From Lampris incognitus (taxonomy: Eukaryota > Chordata > Actinopteri > Lampriformes > Lampridae), in contig NC_079212.1 in assembly GCF_029633865.1 (NCBI RefSeq), positions 103,067,584 through 103,131,583 on the forward strand: 64,000 bases of DNA, in the 5' to 3' direction. Position numbers and translations under genes: made by a program. Positions 1-11,975 of the stretch are shown here, one piece after another. Positions within the stretch are counted from its first letter, which is position 1. Each line of letters begins with the position of its first letter. Below the pieces are notes generated by a model. The model worked only from the letters and a program-made list of their open reading frames with translations. It had not been told where the DNA came from and did not search any database.

Positions 1-282
1 TTCTGCGGGTTCAAACATGAATGAAACAAGGAGCCCTCATCTCAAGTCTCCAGATGATGATTATCTTGGCGAGAGGTAACGATTTGTTCCCTAAATTGGA
101 GAGACCAGATGAGATCCCCCCCCAAATGGGGGTGAAAAGTTTGACACCTACTATGACTTGCCATAAAGCTTTTTAAAATTCCACATTTTATACTTAATTT
201 ACATAAGGTTTATGTAGTGCTTTAACCTGCATTTTAAACAACGGACATAAGTTATTTTTAAACAGCTATTTAAGATAGATCA

Positions 283-775
283 GGAATCAGGAACACTTTA
301 TTTGTCATTTTATCTCATGTAGTACTTGCGTACATGAAGTGAAACGAAATATCGTTTCCCACAGCAGTGCAAGCACAAAGACAAAAACACATATCCAAAA
401 ACTACAAGTACAAGAACACATAAATCCAAACGAGCACATTTATCCAAACCAAACAAAAAAAAAACACTCTCCAGGAGAACGAACGCCAGCCAGGATGACT
501 GTCGGAACTGCCGGTCTGCATGGGCTAGCAGTTAGCTTAGCCTGCCCTGTTTCCGTCCGCGTCCTGTCAGACCGCCCTCGGCGTGTTACCTCTTCGGGCG
601 CAGCTACAGGCAGGGCCGTGGTCCTTGCTCCCCCAGCTGATGGAGCACCAGATCTCCCAGCCATCAAACAAAGACAAACAGACACAGACGTGGGCAAAGA
701 AACTGCATGGACGGTACTGGGTTAGGCCGCCGCAAACGTGAATTCGCGCCGCCATCTTCCCCACAGCAAGCGGAA
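283..775 (-). mobile_element. Unnamed retroelement R1, copy 1
   Basis: Read on the minus strand, the element begins near a GAAGATGGCG box (760-775). It runs through a GC-rich body that includes the phrase GCAGACCGGCAGTTCCGACA, then a T-rich stretch, and ends in AATAAAGTGTTCCTGATTCC at 283-310. The same sequence in the same internal order is present on the + strand at 44588-45392, which shows that this is a dispersed repeat and not a host gene. The 128-aa and 85-aa open frames inside it are not conserved between the two copies. A GAAGATGGCG start and an AATAAA-containing 3' end are typical of LINE-derived or non-autonomous retroelements, but I cannot assign a family. Confidence 0.75.
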
Positions 776-1237
776 ATGACGATATAAATCATCGCCCGTT
801 ATCCGGGCTGCGGCGGATTCCCGGCTGCACCCTGAATTCGCCACAGTGGCGTCAGAAGTGGGACGATGGGACCGATTGGAAACCGAAAAGATAAGTACAG
901 AGTTTACTACACATCTCAAACATAACCAAGTCACATTCAGAAGAGTCTGCCGTGGGTCACTATCAAACATACCTAACAGATGCAAAGAAGCGACAGAAAC
1001 CTTAATGTAATCACAGTGATGTCGGCTTCTGTTGTGGCTAGCGCTAGTCAACCTTTTGTTTGTTTTGCTCCGCTAAAACTACAATGTATATCTCACCTGC
1101 CCCTAGTCTTCAGTTTGAGATAAGTCGGGCCTAAAAGTCCTCTGCATACAGTTGAGACGTGTCTGTCTATGGACTTAAAAACTGGAGATCTGTCCAAACA
1201 GCCTGAGAGTTATTATTCAAACCACACTTTTACTAAA
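776..1237. other. Non-coding flank, no feature seen
   Basis: No gene, tRNA head or microsatellite is visible. The 109-aa open frame on the minus strand has no recognisable domain. Confidence 0.5.
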
Positions 1238-1250
1238 TATTATTTCAAGG

Positions 1251-1667
1251 GGGCATCCGGGTAACGTGACCGTCTTTTCCGTGGCCTACCAGAACGGGGA
1301 TCGCGTGTTACCTCCTTGCTTGGTCGGGCGTCCTTACAGACACAATTGGCCGTGTCTGCGGGTGGGAACGGGTGGGGATGTGTCGCTGCACTAGTCGCTG
1401 CATCCTCAAGTCGGTCGGGGCGCCTGTTCGGGGGGGCTGGGGGAATAGCGTGATCCTCCCACGCGCTACGTCCTCCTGCGAAACTCCTCAGTGTCAGGTG
1501 AAAAAAAGTGGCTGGCGACTCCACGTGTATTGGAGGAGACATGTGGTAGTCTGCAGCCCACTCCGGATTAGCAGGGGGTGGAGCAGCGACCGGTACAGCT
1601 CGGAAGAGTTGGATAATTGGCCGGATACAACTAGGGAGAAAAAAATCAAAATAAATACATAAATTTA
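1251..1667 (+). mobile_element. tRNA-derived SINE, family A copy 1
   Basis: The 5' head (GGGCATCCGGGTAACGTG) is tRNA-like. It is followed by the family's fixed central domain (GACACAATTGGCCGTGTCTG; CTCAGTGTCAGGTGAAAA; GGCGACTCCACGTGTATTGG; GTAGTCTGCAGCCC) and the terminal phrase GGATAATTGGCCGGATACAA, then an A-rich tail. The copy is flanked by a 13-bp target duplication with one mismatch (TATTATTTCAAGG at 1238-1250, TATTATTTAAAGG at 1668-1680). Six copies occur in the window. The B-box region has decayed, so this is not a functional tRNA gene. The body carries a deletion of about 15-20 bp after the first third relative to the other copies. Confidence 0.85.
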
Positions 1668-1680
1668 TATTATTTAAAGG

Positions 1681-2012
1681 GCGTGCCTTGTTATGGAAGC
1701 CATGTGGCCAATTATGCAGTTTATTCCTACTACAACGAGACATTGTCACCAAAGTCAAAGCTACAAAACCTTGTAATAACACCCTTCTCTATGTTCCCGC
1801 AAAGCTGATGTTTAAAGGGGCTGGTTCACGACTCCTGGGTCCACCCTTCTCCCAATATCAGCCCTTGTAAAGGTTTCTAGAAACTACAATAGGACACACT
1901 GAAATGGATAGGAAATTCATGTCTGGGTCACCTGACATGGCCACTATAGAAGTTTTGGAATGGTATCACATTGGTATAATAATGCATGATGCTCAGAAAC
2001 TCTTTTTTTACT
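1681..2012. other. Non-coding flank, no feature seen
   Basis: AT-rich unique-looking sequence without a coding or repeat signature that I can name. Confidence 0.5.
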
Positions 2013-2356
2013 ACTTTATTAATCCCTGTGGGGAAATTCTTTCTCTGCATTTAACCCATCCTAGCTGTGTAGCTAGGAGCAGTGGGCAGCCACCGTGCAG
2101 CATTCGGCGACCAGCTCCAGTTCATCTTGCCATGCCTCGATCAGGGGCACAGACCCCTAACATGCATGTGTTTTTGATGGTGAGGGAAACCGAAGCTCCC
2201 AGACAAAACCCACGCAGACACAGGGACAACATGCAAACTCCACACAGGGTACGGCCTGGGATAAACCCCCAAGGTTGGACAACTGTGGGGTTTGAACCCA
2301 GTACCTTCCTGCTGTGAGGCAACAGCGCTAACCGCTGGGCCACCGTGCCACCTCTG
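2013..2356 (-). mobile_element. V-SINE-type SINE (DANA/HE1-like core)
   Basis: On the minus strand the head reads GGTGGCACGGTGGCCCAGCG, a tRNA A-box region, and the phrase GCCTCACAGCAGGAAGGTAC follows. The V-SINE core GTGTGGAGTTTGCATGTTGT comes next. The 3' half carries a tail different from DANA and ends in a motif similar to CCCACAGGGATTAATAAAGT at 2013-2035. The core is shared with the copies at 42384-43110 and 62359-62720. V-SINEs are tRNA-derived SINEs of fishes that share a conserved central region, and that assignment is by motif. Confidence 0.8.
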
Positions 2357-2924
2357 ATCATTTCCACAAGTGAGGAAACGTGGGACTGGCCTCTGTGGTT
2401 TCATCTGAACTGTCACTGGGATGTTGAGTGAGATTAAGGCTTCTTCAGTGTGACAACTCAGGTCACCATCTGCCCACTGAAACACATCACCTCTCTCGGA
2501 TCTTCCTCTTCTGCTTGCTCTGGTTTTCTCCTTTCAGGAAAGATCTCCTCCTTTCGCACTCTTTTGCTCCTATTTTTTCACTAGCTTTCCCCAGCACTTT
2601 TCTCCCACGACATCTCTCTGGGGGTCAAAAAATCGTATTGTCAGGCACTTTGGCTTTTGACCTTGCCATCTTCAGTATCGTAATGGTTGTGTATATTGTC
2701 GGTGGTCCAGGCTTTGTACTGTATTGCATTTTATTGCACCGTATTGTATTGCCATTGTAGGTTACTCTGGAAGATAGCATCAACTGCACTGAGGTTTTTT
2801 GCAGGGGCTGTCTGGCAGTCAGTTGTTGATGCTGCATGGGACAGTGCAAGCATCCCAAGTGTTTTAGTCTTACATCTTTCACTACGTCAGCCCATCAGCA
2901 CCTATTGCATGCCTATCTGGAAGA
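2357..2924. other. Non-coding flank, possible repeat body
   Basis: No gene recognised. The segment 2690-2924 includes a short (TATTG)-rich patch and may be the upstream body of the retroelement tail that follows. Confidence 0.4.
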
Positions 2925-3155
2925 GATTCTTCCTCCAGTGATCTTCCTGAGGTTTCTCCCATTTGTTTAATTATGACTTTTTTTTTCTATGTGGAAGTTC
3001 CTCATTCCAGCTGATGGTCTAAGGATAGCTGTGCTGAGCATCGGTTGTTGTCCACTGTCATTACTGCAGCTACCTGTTTTCTACTGTATGAATGTAAAGC
3101 CCTCTGAGACTCTTAACTGTGATTCAGGTATATGAAAATAAACTTGATGCGAATA
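2925..3155 (+). mobile_element. 3' end of a teleost retroelement
   Basis: The sequence CTTCCTGAGGTTTCTCCCAT at 2944-2963, a T-rich stretch, then GTAAAGCCCTCTGAGACTC at 3094-3112 and AAAATAAACTTGAT near 3136 form the familiar 3' end of an abundant fish retroelement (gene-free, ending in an AATAAA-like, A-rich tail). Only the 3' end is recognisable, so the copy is 5'-truncated or badly decayed. The exact family is not certain. Confidence 0.55.
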
Positions 3156-3258
3156 TAAAAATGACCAAACAAACAGGCAAACAAACAAACAAAAAAGTCT
3201 ATCCTCACCAGTGTGCCCGTCTTTCCCTGTTTGGTCACAGACAAAAATAACAGTAAAT

Positions 3259-3262
<4 letters not shown>

Positions 3263-3329
<67 letters not shown>
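3263..3329. repeat. (TA)n microsatellite
   Basis: An uninterrupted (TA)n tract of about 67 bp. It generates spurious YIYIYI open frames on both strands. Confidence 0.98.
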
Positions 3330-4010
<681 letters not shown>

Positions 4011-4166
4011 CGTAGGGAGACATCAGAAGTTATTTGGTCACCACAGTGAAGAATGAGAGACTTGTGACAGAAACCATTAGTTGGATTCAAACCCTTGATA
4101 TTATGGGAATGTTGCATTTGCCCTAGGCTGTTGATTCCCCAGGATGCAGAATTTAGTAGCTTTTGA

Positions 4167-4169
<3 letters not shown>

Positions 4170-4222
<53 letters not shown>
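4170..4222. repeat. (GT)n microsatellite
   Basis: An uninterrupted (GT)n tract of ~53 bp. Confidence 0.98.
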
Positions 4223-4225
<3 letters not shown>

Positions 4226-4369
4226 GGGCACATCTCGAGCTTCCATTTGCTGACTCAGACAATGACCATACAAGGCATCAGGACCCACTTCCCAACAGAA
4301 ACAATGGCCAGCGCAGAGGATTACAGCAGGACAGTTCAATGTGAGAGAGCTGCCGGGCACCCCCAACTC

Positions 4370-4847
4370 TTTTTTTTACCTCCCCCCCTTGTCTGTTTTT
4401 TTCTTTAGTCTCTCTTCTTCTCTCTTGTCTCCTTACACTGCCTCAATATTTTTCTTTGTGTCTGTTATTCTCTCTGTCTGTCCATGTTTCCCTTGAGCTC
4501 TCCCCATGTGTCAATTCCTCCTCCATTTATCTTCTCTACTCCTCCTCCTCCTCTATGGTTGTCTGTTTGTCGCTCTGTTTCTGTCTTTGCCTGTCATTCT
4601 GTTTGCTCCCTTTATTTCCTATAGTGTCTGTCTCTCCTTCTCCACGTCGGTCTGCATCTCTCTCCTTCCTTTCCCTCTCTGCTGCTATATTTCATTCACT
4701 CTCCTTTTCCTACGCTGATCTCCTTTTCCCTGCTTTCTCCTTCCTGCTCACTCTTTTCTACCCACTCCGTCTCCTTCTCTCCTCCCCCCTTTCTTTTCTT
4801 CTCAGCCCGCAAATAATCAGGATGTTCTAATAGACCTCCCTCAGCTT

Positions 4848-4899
<52 letters not shown>

Positions 4900-5395
4900 C
4901 TCCTCCCTCACATTTCTCTCCTCTTTTCTGTGTCCACCTCCTTCCCGCCTCCCTCATTCCTCGCCTTTCTCAGCTGGCCCAAGATAAGAAGGGGGCAGAA
5001 GTATTTCTCCTTGGCCACTTGTGAAACTGAAGCCACCAAAGCAGGATGGGAGGGGGGGAAAAACTCCACTTTATCTTTCTTTCTCTCAGTCTTTCTCTCT
5101 CCTGTTCTTTGACTTCTAGACATTTGAAGATTGAGAAGTCCACTTAGATGACCCCTCAATCCCTCTCTCTCTCCTAATATCTTTCTCTCTCTCTCTTTCT
5201 TTTTGGCTCAGTTTGGGCACTCTTTTAATCTCCAGTGTCAGCCTTCACTTTCTTCCCCCAAGTCCTGCTTTTGCTCTGTGGATTCAGACCACCTCAGCCT
5301 CCTTTCCCTCTTCCCTACTCTTTCTCGTCTCTTTCCTCTCTCTGATTCTCTTTCTCTGGCCATTGAAAGTGCCCGGCGCATGCCTGTCCTCTCAT
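4370..5395. repeat. Pyrimidine-rich tract with (CT)n
   Basis: About 1 kb of strongly C+T-biased + strand, including a perfect (CT)n run at 4849-4897. Only 4978-5065 is compositionally mixed. It lies directly upstream of the angpt1 5' UTR. Such tracts can act as GAGA-type or triplex-forming promoter elements, which is an inference and not shown by the sequence. The serine/leucine-rich open frames in it are compositional artefacts. Confidence 0.85.
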
Positions 5396-5960
5396 GTTAG
5401 AGTGGTGTCGGTCCAGGCGGATCTAACAGAGACCAACTCAACACAAAGGAACGGACCCTTGGAGAAAAAAAACAGCAAAAACAAAAAAAAACAAAAAACA
5501 AGATCAACAACAAAAACTCTTACTACAAGGGCGTGATTGTGGACAAAAAAAATCTCTTCACTTTAAAAGAAGGACAACGGACAGAAGCGAGGGAGGAGGA
5601 GAAGAAACAGGAGTCAGCATATTCTTTTGGACCTGTTCATCTGTGTTGGTGGAAGTCATCGTGATGCCGAGAGAAGGTTAAGAGGCAGTTTTTTAAGCAG
5701 CACAGGTGCTGCCGCTTGTGTTGTAATTTCACAAAAAAGAGGTCACATTCATCCTTAAAGGACCCCCTGAAGTTCAGCAAAGTGAGCCAAGACAACCACG
5801 TGTGCAGATACAACAGCTCACTTGCACACAATTTGCGCTTCCTGTCTACACTCCCTTGTTCTACTTTCAACTTTGAATTGGGGTCAAAGCGTGAATGGGA
5901 CGCTCTTAACCCTCTTTGCGGACTTTAAGAATACACTTGGAGTTGCATAAGAGGAGTGCC
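5396..5960 (+). promoter_or_regulatory. angpt1: Probable 5' UTR / proximal promoter of angpt1
   Basis: This stretch runs from the end of the pyrimidine tract to the predicted start codon. It holds an A-rich segment (5465-5550) and a purine patch at 5585-5615. There is no TATA box at an obvious distance that I would trust, and no long open frame. Upstream ATGs are present (for example 5663 and 5895), as is common in long angiopoietin leaders. The in-frame reading extends upstream only to a TTG at 5916, so the ATG at 5961 is the first in-frame ATG. The transcription start cannot be fixed by eye. Confidence 0.45.
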
Positions 5961-6347
5961 ATGAAAAGCCTACTGCTGGGCTGGGGGCTGCTGACCCTCC
6001 TGCAGCTTGGCACATTGTTGGCAGTCCCTGCTGCAGCAGGTGTCACCAACGGAGAGCGAGGAGGACTCGGGAGAGGCCAACGCAAAGGAGGTGGAGGAGG
6101 AGGTGGCAATGCAGAGAGGAAAAGGAGGTTCCACCGCATCCAGCATGGCCAGTGCAGCTACACCTTCATCCTCCCGGAGATGGACGGGTGCCAGGGCGGA
6201 GGACCGCAGCCGGAGCAGTATGGCGGCTCTCACGCAGGGTCGAGCGTGGTGCAGAGGGATGCTCCACCCATAGACAGCGAGTGGTCGACACAGAAGCTGC
6301 AGCACCTGGAGACGGCGATGGAAAACAATACACAGTGGCTGAGGAAG
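5961..6347 (+). CDS. angpt1: Angiopoietin exon 1 (angpt1-like), partial gene
   Basis: This exon encodes the first 129 residues of a secreted angiopoietin, the ligand family of the endothelial receptor Tie2. It begins with a hydrophobic signal peptide (residues 2 to about 22). A Gly/Arg-rich linker follows (about 31-56), with seven consecutive glycines at 43-49 and a basic RKRR at 53-56. The family block RIQHGQCSYTFILPE (59-73) contains C65, with a second cysteine at C77. VQRDAP (97-102) and QKLQHLE (111-117) are further family blocks, and N122-N-T is a glycosylation sequon. The exon ends in phase 0 at AAG|GTAAGA (donor at 6348), where angiopoietin exon 1 normally ends before the coiled coil. 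RIQHGQC, FILPE and QKLQHLE favour angpt1 over angpt2. Angpt4 is the main alternative. The Gly-rich insert makes the exon longer than human exon 1 (about 100 residues). The start is the first in-frame ATG, with G at -3. Coiled-coil and fibrinogen-like exons are not in the window. Confidence 0.85.
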
Positions 6348-6353
6348 GTAAGA

Positions 6354-7045
6354 GACAAATCATTTTAGTTATGTAGGCAAAAATTATGACTATCTATTGG
6401 AGATTTCACACTGTGTGATCTAAACCTGCATCTGTGAAACCAGATGAGTGTAAATTGAGGGTTTATTGTTTGTCTGATGTGTTGAATAATTAGACGCTAA
6501 GTGGTTTTCAGGCTTCTTATCAGGCCTATCAGTTACTAATATTCGGTTTTTTATTGTATATTTGAACACGTCAGTGAGTATAGTAAGTGCTTCGTCAGCA
6601 TTCGAGTGTCATACAATAGACTTGTGTGTCTCATTAGACAGCATCACACAAGCATCAAACCAGGGGGAAGTTATTCAAAGTGCCATGCCATGTATTTCCT
6701 TGGGTGATGGAGGGAAGTAGTTTCATGGTCAGTTAAACCCTCAGAAATTATTAGCAGACATGGAGACAGACAAGAGGAGAAAAGTATTATATAAAACATG
6801 AATACATATGCTGTCACAAGAACCTTCAGGTTGTGAGGTGGTTAAGTATGCTACCTCTGAAGCCTCATGCATGATCCTACTGGGGCGAACCAAGTCCTGT
6901 TGTGTTGTTCCCGCTGTCTTCTCCTCACCTTTCTGATTTTCTCAGTGAAAAATCACAGAGTAGAGAGCGTGAGCTGTTTAAAATGCTACAGGGACCCAAG
7001 GTACCTAACATAACAGTCATGCAGAAATTTTTTGCGATGAGTGAC

Positions 7046-7050
<5 letters not shown>
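6354..7050. other. Intronic sequence, no feature seen
   Basis: AT-rich intron without a recognisable repeat. Confidence 0.5.
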
Positions 7051-7055
<5 letters not shown>

Positions 7056-7127
<72 letters not shown>

Positions 7128-7152
7128 CGAGAGAGAGAGACAGAGAGAGAGA
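7056..7152. repeat. Compound (GT)n-(GA)n microsatellite
   Basis: A ~62-bp (GT)n run passes directly into (GA)n with single CG interruptions. Confidence 0.95.
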
Positions 7153-7275
7153 TTAGCGTAGACCTGTATAGTAGCATAGCCTTGGCATATTGCATGATGT
7201 TTACCACTGTCAAAGTCAATCTTCTCACATAAAGTATGCTCATGTGCCAGTAATAGAAGGATACACCCTGTTCCA

Positions 7276-7455
7276 ATATATATATATATATATATATATC
7301 AACACAGATACAGGGAAAACGGTTTTGATACATTGTGGTACAGGCCTGTTTCGTGTGTCTTGCACTCATCAGCTGCTAATGTTTATATATAAATATATAT
7401 ATACGTGTGTGTGTGTGTGTATATATCTATATAGATAGATAGACAGATAGATATA
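7276..7455. repeat. (TA)n / (GT)n / (GATA)n cluster
   Basis: (TA)n lies at 7276-7299. A mixed TA-GT-TATA-GATA stretch lies at 7385-7453. Confidence 0.85.
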
Positions 7456-9355
7456 CCTGCACTTCTGACAGTCAACCTCAGTGATGCTACTGAAATAATG
7501 TTTCACTTGTCATAAGACAAGTAAGATTTTTAGAATAAATATAGATACAAGATCTAAGGGCTTGTGAAGTTGGACAGTTTTTGTAGTGTTCAGGCTGTGC
7601 TTTCTGATCCCATGTACAGATGAATCCATTGTGTAGTTCTTCATTTAAAACTGTCCATGAAATTGACATTTTGTGCTATTCATGAATATTGTAAAGAGAG
7701 GCAGTCAGGGTGGAGAGGAGAGAGGGGATGACGTTTAAGTCATGGACCAGCGTAAGCCAAATCTACACAACCACAAAGAAATGACATGCCACTTTGCCCT
7801 GTGAGATCAGCCGGGTGGCCACAGGTTATGTCTTTATAAGGAATGTCCTGGGAGCCATGGAGTCATTTGAGGGACATGTGCTTTTTATTACAATATAGCT
7901 ATTCAGTAATATCAAGGGTGTCTTCTCTAAGACTGACCTGGAGAGAACAAGGCAGACAAACTGAGAGTGAAAGAGAAATTCAGAGTGGAAAAAGTGGCAA
8001 TGTGCCTAAAACTCTTAAATCTTAAGTTAAGAGTTAAAGCAAACATTTAATCAGACTTTGTGCTCATCATGTCCTGACGTCTTCTAACCAGAACATGATC
8101 GACACAAATCACTTTGTGTCCATCCACATGGGTTACATTTCAGCTGGACATTCAAAAGTAAGAAATGTGGCATTGTGCACAAACAGCTTAATATTCTCCA
8201 GTATGCTTATTTTGTACAGTGCCAAATATGTCCAGACACCAGCAGCACGATAAGGTCAATCAATGAATGTGGTATTCATGACTTGAACTAGAAGGCAAAG
8301 TGTTGGACAGTTTAGTTCTATCTACATGTTACATGGCAGTCTTGAGACTGTAGTAATAACAGTGATAGATGACGTGAAAATGCTGCATACGCATGAATTG
8401 AATCGACTACACATGGCATACATTCATTATTCATATATAACCCACTGAAGCAATTAGTAGGCAAAATGATATGTAGTTTTCTAAAGAGATTTGTTATAGT
8501 AGTGAATGAAGACATCTCAATAGTTGGAAAGCTTATGTGTTGAAAATCAGCAGTGGATTTATACTTGCATGCACAAAAAACAGACTAGACGTGTAAAAAC
8601 TGCAGAAGCAGATTGATTGGCATGTGTGTGAGAGAGCCAAGTCGCTTGTCTTGACAATCCAGAAAGACCCAGTGTAGACAGCTGTAATGATCCAATTTAA
8701 AATCCTGAGTAAGACATTTCTGTTGTAGACACTGGAAAAGAATCATCAGTCCCTACTCAGGTGTCAAGCCATTATGTGGACTGCCATGCTGACAGAAGGG
8801 AGATTTTGGGGGCTTTCTCACCTTTTTTTTTTTTTTAACCCATCTTTGGGGACAGAGCTGCTGGGTGTAATTTTGCTTGAATACTGACCCCTATTGTTCA
8901 GTATTGCAAATAATAATAATAAAAAAAAGCAAATTAAAGCAAGCAAGACAAAGAAATTTGCATCAAAAAGTAATTGATACAGGCACATTCGTCAACATCT
9001 GCCATTTATGAACTCGGTTATTAGATATAATAAACAAGCCAAGTATTTTTCGGGCGGCGGGGGGGGGGTACTGTTTTCAATGCAGAAATGTTAGGAGTGA
9101 GGGGGCCTATAAATCATTTACTTTGTTTCACGCAGTACCTTTCAGTATCCCCTACTGATATTAACTAGTCAATTTATGCTTCAGGAAAGTCGAATCCTAC
9201 ACTTAGAGCCTATTTTCTGAGCAGTAGTGGAAAAAATAACTGTTACAATAACACTGCCCTTTATAAAGGATTTAGGTTTATAATTAGGTTTTAAATACTT
9301 TGAAAATCATTAATATACAATTATAAATAAGTTTTAACACAGTTTTCATACATCG
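7456..9355. other. Intronic sequence, no feature seen
   Basis: About 1.9 kb of AT-rich intron. Short homopolymers occur (T at 8822-8836, G at 9059-9068). No gene or named repeat is recognised. Confidence 0.5.
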
Positions 9356-9358
9356 ATA

Positions 9359-9545
9359 TGGGCTCACTATTTGGCAAAATCAAGTTACTACTGCTTTTTT
9401 TTTTTTTACAAATCTGTTAAATCTCAGATCTTGCTAGTTGCCAGCAGATCTTGCTAGTTGCTAGCTAAGTAACCAATGAGATCTGAGGCTTAACAGTACA
9501 AATAAATGTGGGCTCACTATTTGCCAAGCAACTTGTCACTGTTGC
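9359..9545. repeat. Diverged local tandem duplication
   Basis: GGGCTCACTATTTGGCAAA at ~9360 recurs as GGGCTCACTATTTGCCAAG at ~9510. Between them a 20-bp unit (AGATCTTGCTAGTTGCCAGC) occurs twice in tandem at about 9427-9466, with one mismatch. This fits a local duplication followed by divergence, or the repeated ends of an unrecognised element. Confidence 0.6.
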
Positions 9546-9631
9546 CCTTTTTATCTAATGCGTTATAGCAGCTTTTTATGATTCATCAAGTGTCCACAAC
9601 CCAATTAATAAACTAATTATAAACATAATAA

Positions 9632-11975
9632 CTTTATTTATATAGCACTTTTCTTAAACAATCTCATAAAGTGTTTTACAAAGAAATAAAACAATACAAG
9701 ACAAAGAATAAGACCAAATAAGTAAGAATACTTATGACCTCTAATGACTAGTAATTATCCTGATTTCCTACATTAAATTCACTTATTGTAAGTCGCTTTG
9801 GATAAAAGCGTCGGCTAAATGACTGTAATGTAATTTACTGTAATAAGTAAAAATAAAAACAGTATTGATATTGATTTTATTTCAAACATGTTAAGATAAC
9901 AAAATAAAATATATAGGCAGGAATACAAGAACAAATGGAAATAATAGTGAACATATTTTGCAAACTCTGTAAAAACACAAGTAATAACTGGACCATGTTC
10001 GAAAAGGGTGTAGGATGAAGTAAAGAACTTTTCTATGAATATATGAATAAATAAAAAAACAACTATCAAACATTTGAAAAAACTTTCACAAAAAAAAAGT
10101 TTTAAGAAGAGATCTAAAAGAAACTAGAGACTTGGTTTGCCTTAGTTCAATAGGAAGCGAGTTCCATAGTGTGGGGGGCAAGCTCGATCACCCTTTGTGA
10201 CAAACTGAAACCTGGGAATAACCAGCAGGGCTCCATCTGTGGATTTTAATGGTCGAGAGGATGTATACCAGGTCAATAAATCACAAATGTATGTCGGGGT
10301 AAGACTGTTTAAGGCCTTAAACATGAGCAATAACATTTCAAAATCAATACGAAATATAACAGGCAGCCAGGGTAGGGAGGCAAGCAAAGGAGTGATATGG
10401 TCATGCCTCTTTGTCCTGGTAATGAGCCGAGCAGCGGTGTTTTGTACCAACCACAGATGGTGAAGGGAGCCCTTGCTGATACCTGAGTAAAGTGCATTGC
10501 AATAGTCAGGCAAGAATAGATAAAATGCATGTACAGCTTTTTGCAAATTGGCAATTGATAAAAATGACCTAATTTAGGAGATTACCTTTAGCTGGAGAAA
10601 GCATGACTGAACAACATGTTTGATTTGATTATCAAAACTGAGGTTAGTATCAAATATTACCCCAAGATTCCTAGCAGCCTGCTTAAGACTACCTGACAGA
10701 CCACCAAGATTAGTACCAAAAGAGCTGATGGAATTTGGGGGACCGAACCGAATGACCTCAGACTTACCGTCATTAAATTTAAGAAAATTTTTGGACATCC
10801 ATGATTTAATGTCAGAGAGGCAAGTTGTGAGATTTGCTAGGGTGCTAGGATCTGTGGATTTTAGTGGCATGTATAACTGAGTGTTGTCAGCATATAAATG
10901 GTAGAGAACATTGTGATTTTGAATGACCTGGCCAAGGGGTAGCATGTATATAGAAAACAGAAGGAGGCCAAGAACTGAGCCTTGAGGGATACCACAACTC
11001 AACTGGGCCATCGAGGAAGTAGAGTTACCCAGAATAACACAAAAAGTTCTGCTGGTGAGGTAAGAGTGTAATAAACTAAGAGCTGAGCCCTTAATGCCAA
11101 CCCAAGTCTAAGCGATGTAAGAGGATGCTGTGATCGACTGTGTCAAAGGCAGCAGTTGAGTCTAAAAGAAATAAAATTGAGCAGTCACCTCTGTCTGGAG
11201 TCAGTAGTGCGTCATTAGTAACCTTAACTAGAGCTGTCTTGGTACTATGAAGTGCTCTAAAACCGGACTGGAAACTGTTAAAACACTTAGTGTTCATAAA
11301 AGGAATCAATTGAGATGAAATTACTCTCTCCAGAACTTTAGATAAAAAAGACAATTTGGAGATTAGTCTGTAGGTACTAAAGGATAGGGAATCTATATTG
11401 GGTTTCTTCAGCAATGGGTGAACAATGGCATGCAACTGTCTCAAAAAAAATGCACGGCAACTCTCAAAAAGAGCCAGAGGCCAGAAAATTATTAAGAATT
11501 TGCAGAATAATGGGGCTAACAGTTGAAAATACCTCCTTGATCAGCTTAGTGGGAATGATGTCTAAGATGCAAGAGGAGGAGTTCATATTGGAGACTATAC
11601 TCTCTAACACTGAAACTGTAATTGGTTGGAACTGGGTAAAAGAGGCAGAATTAACACGGGAAATGGAATGAATGCAAGGGCCAGGCTGGATTTGGGACCT
11701 GATATTCTCAACTTTATTTACAAAATGAGTGAGAAATTGTTCGGACAACTCAACATCAGATTCAAAAAAAGAAGTGGAGGGACCATTATTAACAGAATCA
11801 ATTACCCTAAAGAGAACTTTAGGATTGCGGTTATTTCTTGATATCAGTTCAGAGAAGTATGCTGATCTCACATCCTTAACTGCCTTTTGGTAAATTAACA
11901 TTAACAAACCATTCGTAAACACTTTGTAAGGGTAGTCATATTTTAACATGGTACCAAATGACTAGTGAGGCAGTC
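9632..11975 (-). mobile_element. Degenerate L2/Maui-type LINE
   Basis: Minus-strand reading fragments in order are: a linker upstream of the RT (11464-11949); RT fingers with LSFLSKVLERV, FQSGFRALHST and [11 protein letters not shown] (11091-11444); RT palm/thumb with GIPQGSVLGLLLFSIYMLPLG and a catalytic box altered from YADD to YADN (10574-11011); and the L2-type C-terminal block with LWLVQNTAARLI and GDRACPPHYGTR (10142-10546). The 3' UTR probably extends to TTTATTTATATAGCACTTTT at 9632-9651. The endonuclease domain is missing, so the copy is 5'-truncated. Frameshifts and stops separate the fragments, so it cannot encode a working protein. A separate element is nested at 9730-9841. Confidence 0.85.
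9730..9841 (+). mobile_element. Nested L2-family 3' tail insertion
   Basis: The segment contains GTAAGTCGCTTTGGATAAAA and GCGTCGGCTAAATGACTGTA, the common fish L2/SINE 3' tail. A near-perfect 13-bp duplication flanks it (AATAAGTAAGAAT at 9717-9729, AATAAGTAAAAAT at 9842-9854), so only the tail was inserted. The insertion is in the 3' region of the surrounding minus-strand LINE. Confidence 0.75.

Noticed and set aside
5916..5960. Angiopoietin reading frame starting at 5916
   Set aside because: The codon at 5916 is TTG. The first in-frame ATG is 5961 and is followed at once by a good signal peptide.
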